Positions 25,017-33,573 of a DNA stretch of 64,000 nucleotides are shown here, one piece after another. The notes beneath the pieces are model-generated. The model was not told where the DNA came from. It ran no database searches and was given only the letters and a program-made list of their open reading frames with translations. A program made the translations under genes and the position numbers. Numbering within the stretch: position 1 is the stretch's first letter; each line of letters opens with the position of its first letter. The stretch lies in assembly GCF_041432775.1 (NCBI RefSeq), contig NZ_JAPWAG010000005.1:62001-126000 (forward strand), read 5' to 3'. Origin of the DNA: Pauljensenia sp902373545. Lineage in GTDB: Bacteria > Actinomycetota > Actinomycetes > Actinomycetales > Actinomycetaceae.

Positions 25017-25943
25017 TCACTGACCCAGCAGCGTGCCCAACACGTAGTCGCGCGCGATGTGCGCGTACTCAAGTGGGGGAGCGATCTTCGGGTCCTGCTC
25101 GGCCTCAACCAGGATCCAGCCCTTGTAGCCGTGCTCGACCAGGAAGCGGTAGGGCTCGGTGAAGTCGATGGTGCCGTCGCCGGGCACGGTGAACATGCCG
25201 GCCAGGAACGAATCGAGGAAGGAGCGCTTGGCCTCGCGGGACTCCTCCATCTTGGCGGGGCGCACGTCCTTGAAGTGCACGTGCTTGATGCGGTCGATCG
25301 CGCCGCGCAGCAGGCCCATGACGTCGCCGTCGCCCACGTAGGCGTGGCCCGTGTCGAAGAGCAGGGAGACCTTGTCCGGGTCGGTCAGCTCGAGCAGGCG
25401 CAGGGTCTCGTCCTTCGTCTGGACGACGGTGCCCAGGTGGTGGTGGTAGACCAGATCGAGGCTGTACTCGTGGGCGATTTCGCCAAGCTTGTTCAGGCCA
25501 GCGGCGAGAATCGGCCATTCCTCATCCTTGAGGACGGGCTTGTTCTCGAAGATGCAGATATCGCGGATGCCTTGCACAGAGCCGGTCTGCTCGGAGACCA
25601 CGACGCGTGTGGCACCCAGGAACTGCAGGTATTCGCAGGTGGCGCGGAAGTCTGGGATGACGGCCTCAACGCCGTCGCGGACGATGAAGGAGGAGAACCA
25701 CTGGGCGACGATTGTCAGGCCGGCAGCATCAGCCTTTTCCTTCGTCTCTTCCTTCGAGGGGTACCAGCCGGCGACCTCGGTGCCTGCGAAACCGGCCTCG
25801 GCCAGGTCATCGAACATGATGTCGATGGTGTTCCATTCGCCGACCTCGGGAATGTCGTCGTTACGCCACGCAATCGGGTGCATGCCCCATGTGATGCCGT
25901 TCGGGTCGAAGATCGCGGTTGCGGGATCGTAGACGTGAGTCAT
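25017..25943 (-). CDS. iolE: myo-Inosose-2 dehydratase
   Basis: The 308-residue product is an AP-endonuclease-2-like TIM-barrel enzyme that dehydrates scyllo-inosose (2-keto-myo-inositol) to the trione intermediate. Recognisable parts are DPNGITWGMHPIAWRNDD, GFAGTEVAGWYP, LVYHHHLGT, LLFDTGHAYVGDGD and IKHVHFKDVRP, which bring the metal-binding Glu/Asp/His residues of the family. AGGAGAG lies 5 nt before the ATG at 25943. It is a single-gene unit with its own GntR-type operator (26021-26032) about 80 nt upstream and a strong terminator downstream, separate from the other iol units but apparently in the same regulon. Confidence 0.9.
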   Translation of the reverse strand: MTHVYDPATAIFDPNGITWGMHPIAWRNDDIPEVGEWNTIDIMFDDLAEAGFAGTEVAGWYPSKEETKEKADAAGLTIVAQWFSSFIVRDGVEAVIPDFRATCEYLQFLGATRVVVSEQTGSVQGIRDICIFENKPVLKDEEWPILAAGLNKLGEIAHEYSLDLVYHHHLGTVVQTKDETLRLLELTDPDKVSLLFDTGHAYVGDGDVMGLLRGAIDRIKHVHFKDVRPAKMEESREAKRSFLDSFLAGMFTVPGDGTIDFTEPYRFLVEHGYKGWILVEAEQDPKIAPPLEYAHIARDYVLGTLLGQ

Positions 25944-26020
25944 TGCAGCTCTCCTATGAGTCGCGGTTGTAAACATCGGCGAGAAGTGCCGGTGCCGCTA
26001 TTCTACTCGATCCTGTCTAA

Positions 26021-26032
26021 TTGTCCAGACAA
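26021..26032. promoter_or_regulatory. GntR-type operator upstream of iolE
   Basis: TTGTCCAGACAA fits TTGTNNNNACAA, a palindrome found at four places in this window, each about 45-85 nt before an inositol gene start. Confidence 0.75.
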
Positions 26033-26179
26033 AGAATCTGGCTTGGGAGATATCCCAGCCCCCGGTGTGAGGCGTGAACACACGCGCATGAGCCGACCTG
26101 TGAAACCCGCCTGACAAGCTGTTTTGGCATCCCCGTCAGATGGCGCAGTGCTTCGAACATGACCATCCACGCGCGAGAA

Positions 26180-26210
26180 TCCCGGTGGGGCGCGAGGCGT
26201 CCCACCGGGA
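26180..26210 (-). terminator. Hairpin downstream of iolG
   Basis: TCCCGGTGGG (26180-26189) pairs with CCCACCGGGA (26201-26210), 15 nt after the iolG stop. The T-run reading leftward is weak (ATTCTC). Confidence 0.7.
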
Positions 26211-26225
26211 CAGTTCAGGCTCTTC

Positions 26226-27215
26226 TTAGGCCAGCGACACGGGCTTGCCGGTCCTCGCCGACTCCGTGGCGGCCTCGGCCAGGCGCAGAGCCTCGATCGC
26301 GTCGTCGATGGACGGCGTGGGCTTGGTGCCCGCGACGACCGCGTCGATGAACGCGGTCAGCTCAATGCGGTAGGCGTCCGCGTAGCGCTGCAGGAAGAAG
26401 TCCAGGTACGGCTCGGCCGCATCCGTGACCTCGGCATTGGACAGGCGCACGGTGGTGGCGCGGATGTTGTCCGCGTTGAGCGTGCCCGTCGAGCCCTGGG
26501 CCTCCAGGCGCTGGTCGTACCCGGCCGAGCACTTGCGGTTGTTGACGATGGTCGCGACGACGCCGGCGGCGTTCTTCAGGGTGACCACGGCGGCGTCGAA
26601 GTCGCCGGCTTCCCTGATCTCCTCGTTGAAGTTCTGGCCGAAGGCGTGCACCTCGACGATGTCGCCCAGGAAGAAGCGGGCCATGTCGAAGTCGTGGATG
26701 GTCATGTCGCGGAAGATACCGCCGGAAACCTTCACGTACTCGGCCGGGGGAGCGGAGGGGTCACGCGAGATGATGAGCAGGTTCTCCAGATCGCCAATCT
26801 TTCCCTCTTCAAGCTGGGCGTGAACCGCGGCGAAGGAAGGGTCGAAGCGGCGGTTGAAGCCGAACATAACGGGCACGGACACGGCGCTCAGCTCGTCACG
26901 CGCGGCCTCGACGTCCTTCATGTCCAGAGCAATCGGCTTCTCGCACAGAACGGCCTTGCCGGCCTTGGCGGCGGCGAGCAGGTGGGGGATGTGCAGCGGC
27001 GTGGGCGAGCCGATGACGACGGCGTCGACCCCTTCGTCGGTGAAGACGGAGTCCACGTCGGTCGTGTGGCGGGCACCGTAGACCTCGGCCAGCTTCTGCG
27101 CGGCATCGCCGAAAGGATCGGCAACGAGGGCGAGGGTGGCGCCGGGGTGCGCGGCGATGGTCTTGGCGTGGACGTGGCCGATGCGGCCGGCGCCGATAAC
27201 GGCAATGTTGAGCAT
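26226..27215 (-). CDS. iolG: Inositol 2-dehydrogenase (Gfo/Idh/MocA family)
   Basis: The 329-residue product oxidises myo-inositol to scyllo-inosose with NAD. The N-terminal Rossmann motif is VIGAGRIGHVHAK, followed by LCEKPIALD with the catalytic Lys and GGIFRDMTIHDFDMARFF with the Asp/His pair of the family. Length and motifs fit IolG. It lies 92 nt downstream of the transaldolase-family gene, but a strong hairpin with a T-run separates them. It may be read by partial read-through or have its own promoter; I saw no TTGTNNNNACAA site directly upstream. Confidence 0.9.
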   Translation of the reverse strand: MLNIAVIGAGRIGHVHAKTIAAHPGATLALVADPFGDAAQKLAEVYGARHTTDVDSVFTDEGVDAVVIGSPTPLHIPHLLAAAKAGKAVLCEKPIALDMKDVEAARDELSAVSVPVMFGFNRRFDPSFAAVHAQLEEGKIGDLENLLIISRDPSAPPAEYVKVSGGIFRDMTIHDFDMARFFLGDIVEVHAFGQNFNEEIREAGDFDAAVVTLKNAAGVVATIVNNRKCSAGYDQRLEAQGSTGTLNADNIRATTVRLSNAEVTDAAEPYLDFFLQRYADAYRIELTAFIDAVVAGTKPTPSIDDAIEALRLAEAATESARTGKPVSLA

Positions 27216-27253
27216 CTTTGCTTCTTTCTAGGTGAGGGGGTGCTGGAGAGCAG

Positions 27254-27300
27254 AAAAACCGTGACCGGCGGTGGCCCCGCACGCGACGTGTGGGGCCACC
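27254..27300 (-). terminator. Hairpin between transaldolase-family gene and iolG
   Basis: GGTGGCCCC at 27270-27278 pairs with GGGGCCACC at 27292-27300, with further inner pairs. TTTTT follows about 12 nt later on the leftward strand. The distance makes termination partial at best. Confidence 0.65.
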
Positions 27301-27307
27301 GAGTGGA

Positions 27308-28384
27308 TCACGGGGCGGGCATAATGACGTCGCGCACCAGGGCGTCGAGGTCAGCGTCTGCCTGCAGGAAGCCGCGCAGGGTCCTCGCGGTGGCGCCGAA
27401 GGTGTCGAACTCCTCCGGGGTCATGCCGTCGGGCTCGTAGGCGCGGACGAACTCGGGGATTGAGAGCAGCGTCTTCATGATGTCCTCGCGCACCGGGATG
27501 TCCATGCGCTCTTCCATCTTGTAGTCCGAGTCGTTGATGAGCTTGGCCCACTTGAACGGCGGGGAGACGACGACGTCGCCGCCGACGAACTCGGACCAGT
27601 GCATGACGTTACGGAATGCGGCGGAGAGCATGCGGGCGCGCAGGCCGCGCTTCTGGAACTCCTGGTAGGCGCGCTTGAAGGCGGCAATGCCACACCACTC
27701 GAGGTGACCCGGATCCAGGAACATCTTGTCGCGCTCGGCGACCTCCTTGATCCAGTCGTCGAGGCGGCCCACCATGAGGGTGACGACCGGGCCCATCTGG
27801 GAGGTGTCCTTGCCCTCGGCCTCGCGGCGCTTGAGGCCGCGCTCGATGGCCTCGCCCGTGGTGACGGCCTGTGCGACGGAGAAGGAGACCGTCACGTTGA
27901 CGGAGACGCCGCGGTAGGTAGCCTCTTCGATGGCCTCGACACCCACCGAGGTGGCGGGGATCTTCACGATGATGTTCTTAGCGAGGTTGTGGAATTCCTC
28001 GGCCTGGTCGGCCAGGGCCTTGGCGGAGCGGGCCAGGCGCGGGTCCGTTTGCATCGAGAGACGACCGTTGCGGCCGTTCTCGGCCTCGAAAATGGGCTCG
28101 AGGAGCTTGGCGGCCTCGAGGGACAGCTCGCGCACGACCTGCCAGCCGATCTCAGACTCGGTGGCGTCGGGCATTTCCTTGGCGAGCTCCGCAATGCGGG
28201 GCAGCCACACGTCGCGACGCTGGTTGATGCAGGTGTAGGCGATGGTCGGGTTGCAGGTAGCACCAACGCCGCCGAAGGAGATGGACTGCGCCAGCTCGCT
28301 GGGATCCGAGGAATCGTTCCACAGGGCGGTGGGGGTGTTACGCGCGGCGTCCAGAAGGGGGCCGGGGGTGTACTCGATGGACAT
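27308..28384 (-). CDS. Transaldolase-family protein in the inositol cluster
   Basis: The 358-residue product matches the transaldolase/fructose-6-phosphate aldolase superfamily: GVGATCNPTIAYTCIN at the N terminus (the TSNPT-like strand), IIVKIPAT (Schiff-base Lys region), VSVNVTVSFSVAQA and an ERDKMFLDPG segment. AGGAG lies 11 nt before the ATG at 28384. A GntR-type operator stands 84 nt upstream, so it belongs to the inositol regulon. The window has no iolJ-type aldolase, and a class I aldolase of this fold could do that cleavage (inference). A pentose-phosphate role is the alternative, although genuine transaldolase is usually beside tkt and zwf. Confidence 0.8.
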   Translation of the reverse strand: MSIEYTPGPLLDAARNTPTALWNDSSDPSELAQSISFGGVGATCNPTIAYTCINQRRDVWLPRIAELAKEMPDATESEIGWQVVRELSLEAAKLLEPIFEAENGRNGRLSMQTDPRLARSAKALADQAEEFHNLAKNIIVKIPATSVGVEAIEEATYRGVSVNVTVSFSVAQAVTTGEAIERGLKRREAEGKDTSQMGPVVTLMVGRLDDWIKEVAERDKMFLDPGHLEWCGIAAFKRAYQEFQKRGLRARMLSAAFRNVMHWSEFVGGDVVVSPPFKWAKLINDSDYKMEERMDIPVREDIMKTLLSIPEFVRAYEPDGMTPEEFDTFGATARTLRGFLQADADLDALVRDVIMPAP

Positions 28385-28467
28385 GGCGGGAAGCACTCCT
28401 TTGTGATTGCTTTCAACTTTCTCCGTCGGGGATAAGTCTACGGCGAGCGCCTGCGCCTGTCAACAGT

Positions 28468-28479
28468 TTGTTAGGACAA
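28468..28479. promoter_or_regulatory. GntR-type operator upstream of the transaldolase-family gene
   Basis: TTGTTAGGACAA fits the TTGTNNNNACAA palindrome. It lies between the end of the regulator gene and the transaldolase-family gene, 84 nt before the latter's ATG. Confidence 0.78.
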
Positions 28480-28494
28480 AGTATCAATACCTTG

Positions 28495-29262
28495 TCACTG
28501 GGCGAAAAGGCTAGCCTCGAAGGAGTATCGCGATGCGCGGTAGATGTGGTCGCCGTACTCGACAATGCGTCCCGAGGGGTCGTATGTCGTGCGCTGCGTC
28601 GTCAGCAGGGCCGCCCCGCGATGCTCGGACAGGAGTTTGGCTTCCTTCGCGGTCGCCGTACGTGCGCCGATGACCTGTCGGGCCGAGGCTAGGGTGACCC
28701 CGCGCTCGCGCATGAGGTCGTAGAGGGAGCCGGACTCGAGCTCCTGCATCGCGGGTGCAATGTCGGCCGGGATGAGGTTCGTCAGGACGGCGATCGGCTC
28801 ATCGTTCGTGAAGCGCGTGCGCTCGATGTAAACGATGAGCGTGCCCTCCGCGATCTTGAGTGCGTCAGCCTCTGCTTCCGTGGCGGGATGGGCCTCGTAG
28901 CGCTGAATCGTCGTCCGGACTTTGTGGCCAGCCTCCACGAGGTCCTTCATGAGGGACGTCAATTCCACCGGGCGGTGGACCTGGCGGGGCGAGACGATCG
29001 TGCCGACGCCGCGGCGGCGTGTGAGGAGGCCGCGGTCCACGAGGCGCTGAAGGGCCTGGCGGGCGGTGGGGCGTGAGACGTGCAGGCGAGCGGCCATCGA
29101 TAGCTCGTCCTCAAGGCGCGTATCTGCAGGCAGTGCTCCGGAGTTGATCAACTCGGCGATCGGCTCGGAGATCTGGAAGTACAGGGGAACGGGAGATGAG
29201 CGATCCAGGGTGATATCCGGGATGTAAGGCCTGTTCTCGGTAGCCTTGGGGGAGTGAGACAT
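28495..29262 (-). CDS. GntR/HutC-family regulator, probable repressor of inositol genes
   Basis: The 255-residue product has an N-terminal winged helix-turn-helix (VPLYFQISEPIAELINSG, then SRPTARQALQRLVDRGLL) and a C-terminal UTRA ligand domain (YIERTRFTNDEPIAV, YDLMRERGVTLASA). The ATG at 29262 is chosen because the domain begins there; the open frame extends far upstream without homology. It is divergent to iolC, and the shared 192-nt gap contains one of the four TTGTNNNNACAA sites. By analogy with inositol regulators of other actinobacteria it probably represses until an inositol intermediate binds. It may also repress itself. Confidence 0.9.
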   Translation of the reverse strand: MSHSPKATENRPYIPDITLDRSSPVPLYFQISEPIAELINSGALPADTRLEDELSMAARLHVSRPTARQALQRLVDRGLLTRRRGVGTIVSPRQVHRPVELTSLMKDLVEAGHKVRTTIQRYEAHPATEAEADALKIAEGTLIVYIERTRFTNDEPIAVLTNLIPADIAPAMQELESGSLYDLMRERGVTLASARQVIGARTATAKEAKLLSEHRGAALLTTQRTTYDPSGRIVEYGDHIYRASRYSFEASLFAQ

Positions 29263-29362
29263 GGTCGACCTTCGTAGGGTGGGACTTTGGCCGCGTGAAA
29301 TAAATACGGTTACATGGTAGCAGTCTTTGACTGGGTGTGGATGCAATGACACGCTGACCCTA

Positions 29363-29374
29363 TTGTATGGACAA
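29363..29374. promoter_or_regulatory. GntR-type operator upstream of iolC
   Basis: TTGTATGGACAA lies 81 nt before the iolC start and 101 nt before the divergent regulator start, so one site could control both. Confidence 0.78.
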
Positions 29375-29454
29375 AGTTTGACGATTGCCTGTCGATAGTG
29401 CATGCTTGGTGGGTCGGGCCCGCGAGCCACCCCAACGGAGAGGAAGGAGTCAGC

Positions 29455-30420
29455 ATGTCCCTGGATCGTCGCTATGTCGACATTCTGACAATGGGCCGTT
29501 CCGGCGTCGATATTTTCCCGCTCCAAGTCGGGGCTCACCTCGAGGACGTCGAGACCTTTGGGAAATTCCTTGGCGGCAGCCCGACCAACGTGGCTGTCGC
29601 GGTCGCCCGCCTCGGACACCGATCCGGCGTCATCACGGGCGTGGGGGACGACCCCTTTGGGCGATTCGTCACCCGCGAACTCGAGCGCCTCGGCGTCTCC
29701 TCCGATCATGTCGTGACCGTGCGTGACTTTCACACACCCGTCACCTTCGCTGAGCTCTTCCCGCCCGACTCCTTCCCTCTCTACTTTTACCGCGAGCCCA
29801 GCGCACCCGACCTCGAGCTTGGCGAGGATCAAGTCGACTGGGACGCCGTCGAACGCGCTGGAATCTTTTGGTTCACGGTCACCGGACTGTCGCGCGACTC
29901 ATCCTTCGGCCTGCACCTGCGTGCCCTCGACCATCGTGACCGAGGTACAGGCACCACGATCCTCGACCTCGACTACCGCTCCAATCTGTGGAGTGGCATG
30001 GCCCAGGCGCGCTCGCGCGTGGGCGCCGTTCTCTCCCGCGTGGACGTCGCTGTCGGCAACCGCGAGGAATGTGAGATGGCCGTCGGCGTGTCCGACCCCG
30101 AGAAAGCTGCGGATGCCCTCCTGGAGCGCGGCGTCAAACTTGCGATCGTCAAGCAGGGCCCCAAAGGCACCCTCGCCAAGACCGCCGACGAGCGCGTCTG
30201 GGTGGAAGCCTGGCAGGTCGACGTCATCAATGGCCTGGGTGCCGGCGACGCGTTCGGCGGCGCACTCATCCACGGCCTCGTCGAAGGATGGGACCTGGAA
30301 AAAACCATCCGCTACGCCTCGGCTGCGGGAGCCTACGTGTGCGCGTGCATCGAGTGTTCCACCGCGATGCCCACCCAGGAGCAGCTGAGCACCTTCGTGG
30401 AAACGGGGGTCCTCCCGTAA
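29455..30420 (+). CDS. iolC: 5-Dehydro-2-deoxygluconokinase
   Basis: This 321-residue PfkB-family kinase phosphorylates 5-dehydro-2-deoxygluconate in the inositol pathway. Signature 1 is GGSPTNVAVAVARLG near residue 42, and signature 2 is NGLGAGDAFGGAL, whose Asp is the catalytic base. GAGGAAGGAG lies just before the ATG at 29455, so the start is well supported. It opens the iolC-iolB-iolD operon behind a GntR-type operator. Confidence 0.92.
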   Translation: MSLDRRYVDILTMGRSGVDIFPLQVGAHLEDVETFGKFLGGSPTNVAVAVARLGHRSGVITGVGDDPFGRFVTRELERLGVSSDHVVTVRDFHTPVTFAELFPPDSFPLYFYREPSAPDLELGEDQVDWDAVERAGIFWFTVTGLSRDSSFGLHLRALDHRDRGTGTTILDLDYRSNLWSGMAQARSRVGAVLSRVDVAVGNREECEMAVGVSDPEKAADALLERGVKLAIVKQGPKGTLAKTADERVWVEAWQVDVINGLGAGDAFGGALIHGLVEGWDLEKTIRYASAAGAYVCACIECSTAMPTQEQLSTFVETGVLP

Positions 30421-30494
30421 CTCACCGACCCGCGCCCCAGCCTCGTATCGAATAAACCCCTTGCGGCACCGAAGCCCCAACCCAGGAGACTCAG

Positions 30495-31367
30495 ATGACT
30501 CTTCCCGATATCTACGTTCCCGCCGGCTCCTCCGGCCATGGCAATTTCACCGTCGACATTGACCCCCAGCGTGCTGGTTGGGCATTCTCGGGCCTGCGCG
30601 TCCTCGTTCTCGAGGCCTGCGCCTCCCAGGTCGTCGAGACCGGCGAGGCCGAGCTCCTCGTCCTGCCCCTCGCCGGCGGCGCCACCGTCGAGGTCGACGA
30701 GCAGACCTTTGAGCTGGAGGGCCGCCGCGGCGTCTTCTCCGGCGTCACCGACTACCTGTACGTCGGACGCGGCAAGAGCCTGACCATCACCTCCGCCCGT
30801 GGCGGCCGCTTCGCCTTCCCCTCCGCGATTGCCACCCGCGACATCCCCGTCGCCTACTACCCCAAGAGCCAGGTCCGCGTCGACCTGCGCGGCGCCGGTG
30901 ACTGCTCGCGCCAGGTCAACAACTACTCCCTGGCCGTCGAGGGCGTCACCACCTCCCACCTGCTGGCCTGCGAGGTCATCACCCCCGGTGGTAACTGGTC
31001 CTCCTACCCGGCCCACAAGCACGAGCAGGACTCCGAGGACGAGCGCGAACTCGAAGAGATCTACTACTTCGAAATCGAAGACGGCCCCGAGGGTTCCAAG
31101 GGCTTTGGCCTGCACCGCACCTACGGCAGCCCCGGCCGCCCGATCGACCTGTGCTGCGAGGTCCACGACGGCGACGTCGCCCTCGTGCCCCACGGCTACC
31201 ACGGCCCCTGCGTCGCAGCCCCCGGCTACGACATGTACTACCTCAACGTCATGGCAGGCCCGAACGAGGACCTCGTGTGGCTCGCCCCTGACGACCCGGC
31301 CCACCACTGGATCCGCGCGACCTGGGAAAACCAGGAAGTGGACCCCCGGCTGCCCATGAACAAGTAA
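30495..31367 (+). CDS. iolB: 5-Deoxy-glucuronate isomerase
   Basis: The 290-residue bicupin enzyme converts 5-deoxy-D-glucuronate to 5-dehydro-2-deoxygluconate. The family core is present: YPAHKHEQD with metal-binding His, ELEEIYYFEI, then VPHGYHGPCVAAPGYDMYYLNVMAG. CAGGAG precedes the ATG. It lies 74 nt after iolC and 22 nt before iolD. Confidence 0.95.
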   Translation: MTLPDIYVPAGSSGHGNFTVDIDPQRAGWAFSGLRVLVLEACASQVVETGEAELLVLPLAGGATVEVDEQTFELEGRRGVFSGVTDYLYVGRGKSLTITSARGGRFAFPSAIATRDIPVAYYPKSQVRVDLRGAGDCSRQVNNYSLAVEGVTTSHLLACEVITPGGNWSSYPAHKHEQDSEDERELEEIYYFEIEDGPEGSKGFGLHRTYGSPGRPIDLCCEVHDGDVALVPHGYHGPCVAAPGYDMYYLNVMAGPNEDLVWLAPDDPAHHWIRATWENQEVDPRLPMNK

Positions 31368-31389
31368 GAAAGACCCGAAAGGACTATCC

Positions 31390-33297
31390 ATGAGCAAAGA
31401 AGCCTACAAGGGTACCGTGCGCCTGACGGTCGCACAGGCAATCATTCGCTTCCTGTCCAACCAGTACACCGAGCGCGACGGCGTCGAACATCGCCTCATC
31501 GCGGGCGCCTTCGGCATCTTTGGCCACGGTAACGTTGCTGGCATCGGTCAGGCCCTGCTGCAGAACGAGATCGCGCCCGCCGAGGGCGAGAACCCGATGC
31601 CCTACATCATGCCCCGCAACGAGCAGGGCGCCGTCCACGCGGCCGCGGCCTTCGCCAAGACAGCGAACCGCCTGCAGACCTGGATGACGACCGCGTCGAT
31701 CGGCCCCGGTTCGCTGAACATGGTGACCGGCGCCGCGACGGCGACGACCAACCGCCTGCCCGTCCTCATCTTCCCCTCCGACCAGTTCGCGACCCGCATC
31801 CCGGACCCGGTCCTCCAGCAGCTCGAGGATCCGACCTCGCTTGACGTGACCGTCAACGACGCGTTCCGTCCCGTCTCTCGCTTCTTTGACCGCATCAACC
31901 GTCCCGAGCAGCTGATTCCCTCGCTCCTGAACGGCATGCGTGTCCTCACCGACCCGGCCGAGACCGGTGCCGTGACGATCGCCCTGCCCCAGGACGTTCA
32001 GGCCGAGGCTTACGACTGGCCGGTCGAATTCTTCGCCAAGCGCGTGTGGCACGTGCGCCGTCCCCCGGCCGAGCGCGCCGCCATTGAGCGCGCGGTAGCC
32101 AAGATCCGTGCCGCCAAGCGTCCCCTCATCATCGCCGGCGGCGGCACCATCTACTCCGAGGCCTCCGAAGAGCTGCGCGCGTTCGCGGCTGCGACCGGTA
32201 TTCCGGTGGCGGACACGCAGGCCGGTAAGGGCGCCATCAACTGCGATCACCCCTGCTCCGTGGGCGGCGTCGGTTCCACCGGCGGCGACTCGGGCAACCA
32301 CCTCGCCGACAAGGCCGACCTGATCATCGGTGTGGGCACGCGGTACTCCGACTTCACGACGGCCTCGAAGACGCAGTTCAAGAACCCCGACGTCTCCTTC
32401 GTCAACATCAACATCACGCCCTTCGATGCCGCCAAGCAGAGCGCTGAGATGGTTGTGGCCGACGCCCGCGAGGCGCTCGTTGCCCTCACTGAGGCCCTGG
32501 CCGACTACCACGTCGACGAGGCCTACACCGCCGAGATCGCCGCCGAGCGGGAGGCATGGGCCGCCAAGGTCGAGCAGTGCTACCACGTGGGCAACGCCCC
32601 GCTGCCCGCCCAGACCGAGGTCTTCGGCGCGCTCAACGAGCTCATGGGCGATGAGGACGTGGTCATCAACGCCGCCGGCTCGATGCCCGGCGACCTGCAG
32701 GCCCTGTGGCAGGCCAAGACGCCCGTCCAGTACCACGTCGAGTACGCCTTCTCCTGCATGGGCTACGAGGTCCCGGCTGCCATGGGCGTCAAGCTGGCCC
32801 GCCCGCAGTCCGAGGTCGTCTCGATCGTCGGCGACGGCACCTACCAGATGCTCCCCATGGAGCTGGCCACGGTCGCCCAGGAAGGCATCAAGGTCATCTA
32901 CGTGCTGCTGCAAAACTACGGCTTCGCGTCCATCGGCGCCCTGTCCGAGTCGCGCGGCTCCCAGCGCTTCGGCACGAAGTACCGCCAGCGCGGCACGGGT
33001 TCGCACCTGGAGGACACCGACACGATTGCTGGCGTCGACATCGCGGCGAACGCACGCTCGTGGGGCATCGACGTGCTCGAGGTCCACACGATCGAGGAGT
33101 TCAAGGAAGCCTACAAGGTGGCCGCCGCCTCGGATCGCGCAACCATGATCCACATCGAGACTGACCTGATGGGCCCCAACCCGCCCGGATCCTCCTGGTG
33201 GGACGTGGCGATCTCCGAGGTCTCCGTGCTCGAGTCCACGCAGCGCGCCTACGAGGACTACCAGAACGACCGCAAGCCGCAGCGTCACTACCTGTGA
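31390..33297 (+). CDS. iolD: 3D-(3,5/4)-trihydroxycyclohexane-1,2-dione hydrolase
   Basis: The 635-residue thiamine-diphosphate enzyme opens the cyclic trione to 5-deoxyglucuronate. It has the three-domain layout of this superfamily: N-terminal PYR domain (PYIMPRNEQGAVHAAAAF), a central domain (IIAGGGTIYSEA), and the C-terminal PP domain with IVGDGTYQMLPMEL and LLQNYGFASIG, which holds the ThDP/Mg site. GAAAGGA lies before the ATG. It is the last gene of iolCBD and is followed by a strong terminator. Confidence 0.95.
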   Translation: MSKEAYKGTVRLTVAQAIIRFLSNQYTERDGVEHRLIAGAFGIFGHGNVAGIGQALLQNEIAPAEGENPMPYIMPRNEQGAVHAAAAFAKTANRLQTWMTTASIGPGSLNMVTGAATATTNRLPVLIFPSDQFATRIPDPVLQQLEDPTSLDVTVNDAFRPVSRFFDRINRPEQLIPSLLNGMRVLTDPAETGAVTIALPQDVQAEAYDWPVEFFAKRVWHVRRPPAERAAIERAVAKIRAAKRPLIIAGGGTIYSEASEELRAFAAATGIPVADTQAGKGAINCDHPCSVGGVGSTGGDSGNHLADKADLIIGVGTRYSDFTTASKTQFKNPDVSFVNINITPFDAAKQSAEMVVADAREALVALTEALADYHVDEAYTAEIAAEREAWAAKVEQCYHVGNAPLPAQTEVFGALNELMGDEDVVINAAGSMPGDLQALWQAKTPVQYHVEYAFSCMGYEVPAAMGVKLARPQSEVVSIVGDGTYQMLPMELATVAQEGIKVIYVLLQNYGFASIGALSESRGSQRFGTKYRQRGTGSHLEDTDTIAGVDIAANARSWGIDVLEVHTIEEFKEAYKVAAASDRATMIHIETDLMGPNPPGSSWWDVAISEVSVLESTQRAYEDYQNDRKPQRHYL

Positions 33298-33314
33298 TGC
33301 GCTGAGTGCGCCGT

Positions 33315-33351
33315 GGGCGGCCCCGGAATTGTCCGGGGCCGCCCCCTTTTT
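33315..33351 (+). terminator. Intrinsic terminator of iolCBD
   Basis: GGGCGGCCCCGGA (33315-33327) pairs with TCCGGGGCCGCCC (33332-33344); a CC then TTTTT follow. It is a strong rho-independent terminator. Confidence 0.93.
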
Positions 33352-33516
33352 GTTCGCGGCGGACGAGGCGGGGGCGGGGAGTTCGCGATGGGGCAGGCCC
33401 GGCCACGGCCTCGTTCGGGGAGCGCGAGGCTCGTGTACGATAGACGGGACAATTGTGTCCGGATATGTGCCGGTATTGCGGATATCGCGACATTGGTCGC
33501 AGAAACATGCTACTGT

Positions 33517-33528
33517 TTGTCCTAACAA
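33517..33528. promoter_or_regulatory. GntR-type operator upstream of mmsA
   Basis: TTGTCCTAACAA lies 45 nt before the mmsA start. A related but inverted near-palindrome, GGACAATTGTGTCC, sits at 33447-33460. The site makes mmsA a separately transcribed member of the same regulon. Confidence 0.78.
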
Positions 33529-33573
33529 AGGTGTTTCGCCATTCGTGGATGAATGGGAAGAAAGGTAAAACCA

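Noticed and set aside
33446..33460. GGGACAATTGTGTCC as a fifth GntR operator
   Set aside because: Its half-sites point the other way (ACAATTGT instead of TTGT..ACAA); it may be unrelated, so I kept it only as a note at the mmsA operator.
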